NCBI GenBank assembly: GCA_937950415.1
Contig: CALFDL010000327.1
Span: 1 to 6,503 of the forward strand
Reading direction: 5' to 3'
Length of the DNA: 6,503 nucleotides
DNA from: an uncultured Collinsella sp.
GTDB lineage: Bacteria > Actinomycetota > Coriobacteriia > Coriobacteriales > Coriobacteriaceae
Part shown: in pieces, positions 5,555 through 6,503 of the stretch
How positions within the stretch are numbered: position 1 is the first letter of the stretch
How the letters are laid out: each line of letters begins with the position of its first letter
Translations under genes and position numbers: made by a program
The notes under the pieces: generated by a model
The model's database searches: none
What the model was told of the DNA's origin: nothing
Seen by the model: only the letters and a program-made list of their open reading frames with translations

Positions 5555-6373
5555 ATGAACAATGCGTCCGAAAAGAACGTCCTGCTCATTGTTGAAGGTG
5601 CAAAGCGCGAGCCTCAGCTGATGGAGCGATTGTTTGAATCATTTGGCCTTGCGGACGATCATCAAATTGTTCCTGTTGAGATCAACGTTCACGACTTTCT
5701 AAATAAGCTCTTTCAAGAATACGGTAGTGATTTTGATTCCGTTGATCTTAAAGCCTTTGTTGCTGAGCTTCTTTCGGATAAAGATGATGCGGCCCAGCTT
5801 CTCGAGTCGAGTTTTACGGACATCCTGCTCATATTTGACTTAGATCCACAGGACAATCGGCTCGATTTGAAGCGGCTTGAGCTAATGCAGGACTATTACT
5901 GCGATAGCACTGATATGGGTCAACTGTTTCTAAGCTATCCATCGGTTGAAGCATATCGTGATTTTGACCCGCTGAATTATTCATCGCCTGATGACGCTCT
6001 CGTTCCTTCAGATGTGATTTTTGGTCAGCGATCTTACAAGGACTGGGTTGCTAGAAGGGGAAATTCGCTTGCGGATATTGAGCGCATTGATGGCTATACA
6101 TTTGCTTGTATTATTGCCGTTCATGTCCTGAGGTCGCTTTGGTTGACTGACGTACAATTGTCGCAAAATGGAGACGAGCCTTTGGCTGATTTGTCTGCGA
6201 CTGTGGTCAGCATCGATCATTCTGCACTTTTGCAAAAAGAGATTGATCGCCTGCACAATGATTCACTTTGCGCATGCTGTACCTGCCTTTTCTTTATTGC
6301 AAACTGGCCAAAGCGGCTTAATGACGTGTGGACCAAGGCGATTAAGAGGGGTTTGGGTATTCGTTTATTCTAA
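5555..6373 (+). CDS. TOPRIM-like protein paired with the ATPase, putative defence effector
   Basis: The protein has 272 residues and the hallmarks of a TOPRIM fold. A first strand ends in an acidic loop, NVLLIVEGAKREPQL (E14). A second strand, DILLIFDLDPQD (89-100), carries D95, D97 and D100. Together E14 and the Asp cluster would hold the catalytic metal. A later segment, LFLSYPSVEAYRDF (124-137), looks like the conserved segment that follows the Asp strand in RloB-type proteins. The region 180-260 is helical. RloB (PF13707) and the DUF4435 protein AriB of PARIS also follow an AAA_15 ATPase and have TOPRIM folds; this protein may be a separate branch. A Cys cluster (C239, C241, C242, C244) is noticeable but of unknown meaning. 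The start 2 nt after the ATPase stop, with GGAGAG at 5538-5543, fits coupling. There is no signal peptide. The TOPRIM call is good; nuclease activity and target are inference. Confidence 0.75.
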   Translation: MNNASEKNVLLIVEGAKREPQLMERLFESFGLADDHQIVPVEINVHDFLNKLFQEYGSDFDSVDLKAFVAELLSDKDDAAQLLESSFTDILLIFDLDPQDNRLDLKRLELMQDYYCDSTDMGQLFLSYPSVEAYRDFDPLNYSSPDDALVPSDVIFGQRSYKDWVARRGNSLADIERIDGYTFACIIAVHVLRSLWLTDVQLSQNGDEPLADLSATVVSIDHSALLQKEIDRLHNDSLCACCTCLFFIANWPKRLNDVWTKAIKRGLGIRLF

Positions 6374-6394
6374 ATAGCTGCCTCCCGCCCCATT

Positions 6395-6503
6395 TTTCCG
6401 GAAGTGCGGGGAAAAATCGAAAACCTCCGAGCACAACCCGTTTTTTTGTAACAAAACCGCAGGTCGCGGAAGTGTAAAACCGGGGTCTGGTCGGCGGTTC
6501 TCC
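6395..6503 (+). repeat. Intergenic repeat, copy C (cut by the window end)
   Basis: It begins 22 nt after the TOPRIM gene stop: TTTTTCCGGAAGTGCGGGG, then AAATCGAAAACCTCCGAGCAC, a seven-T run (6441-6447), CAAAACCGCAGGTCGCGGA, and AAAACCGGGGTCTGGTCG. This is the same order and orientation as copies A and B. The right arm is expected shortly beyond the window. Lying directly behind an operon, with a T run inside, it might act as a terminator, but only a 4-bp GC stem (CGGG/CCCG) directly precedes the T run. Confidence 0.75.

Noticed and set aside
6266..6284. Cys cluster C239/C241/C242/C244 of the TOPRIM protein as a zinc site
   Set aside because: Spacing CxCCxC in what looks like a hydrophobic helix does not match a known zinc-binding motif; probably coincidental.
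2085..6503. Repeats as a CRISPR array
   Set aside because: Units are about 120-130 bp, diverged, kilobases apart or directly adjacent, with no regular spacers and no cas genes.

Overview
This is an accessory, defence-type stretch of a bacterial chromosome. All four genes lie on the + strand, in three blocks separated by copies of one non-coding repeat family. No rRNA, tRNA, transposase, integrase or CRISPR array was found. The host cannot be fixed from the sequence. The mix of GC-rich intergenic DNA, roughly balanced-GC genes and strong GAGGTGA/AGGAG ribosome binding sites suggests a Gram-positive gut bacterium, perhaps an actinobacterium of the Coriobacteriia (Collinsella/Olsenella type). 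That is a guess from general appearance.

Layout. (1) From the left edge to 1748 is an open frame with no stop back to the window edge and no ribosome binding site at its first ATG. It reads like the helical C-terminal part of a large STAND/NACHT-like ATPase, with the 5' part outside the window. (2) 1749-2084 is non-coding, with a run of nine G and a GC-rich block that can fold in two mutually exclusive ways. (3) 2085-2345 is repeat copy A, whose right end supplies the -35 of the next promoter. (4) 2339-3799 is a higBA-type toxin-antitoxin operon: a promoter overlapped by a perfect 19-bp inverted repeat, a HigB/RelE-like toxin, and a HigA antitoxin fused to an ImmA/IrrE zinc-peptidase domain. 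(5) 3800-4451 is non-coding, with a cluster of hairpins (one a possible terminator) and repeat copy B as two head-to-tail units. (6) 4401-6373 is a two-gene operon: a RloA/AAA_15-type ATPase followed after 2 nt by a TOPRIM-like protein. It is preceded by a perfect 22-bp inverted repeat with TATAAT at its centre and the ribosome binding site in its right arm. (7) Repeat copy C starts just after the second gene and runs off the right edge.

How it may work together. The ATPase/TOPRIM pair has the same division of labour as known anti-phage pairs (PARIS AriA/AriB, RloA/RloB, OLD-like): an ABC-type ATPase senses or restrains, and a metal-dependent TOPRIM protein acts. The toxin-antitoxin operon is a separate module. 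Both operons carry a long perfect palindrome over the promoter. In each, an mRNA started at the local promoter would contain only one arm, whereas a transcript entering from upstream would fold into a long hairpin that covers the ribosome binding site. Such an arrangement could insulate potentially toxic genes from read-through. This is inference. The most novel-looking items are that palindrome, the repeat family whose end arms change together, and the ATPase/TOPRIM pair.
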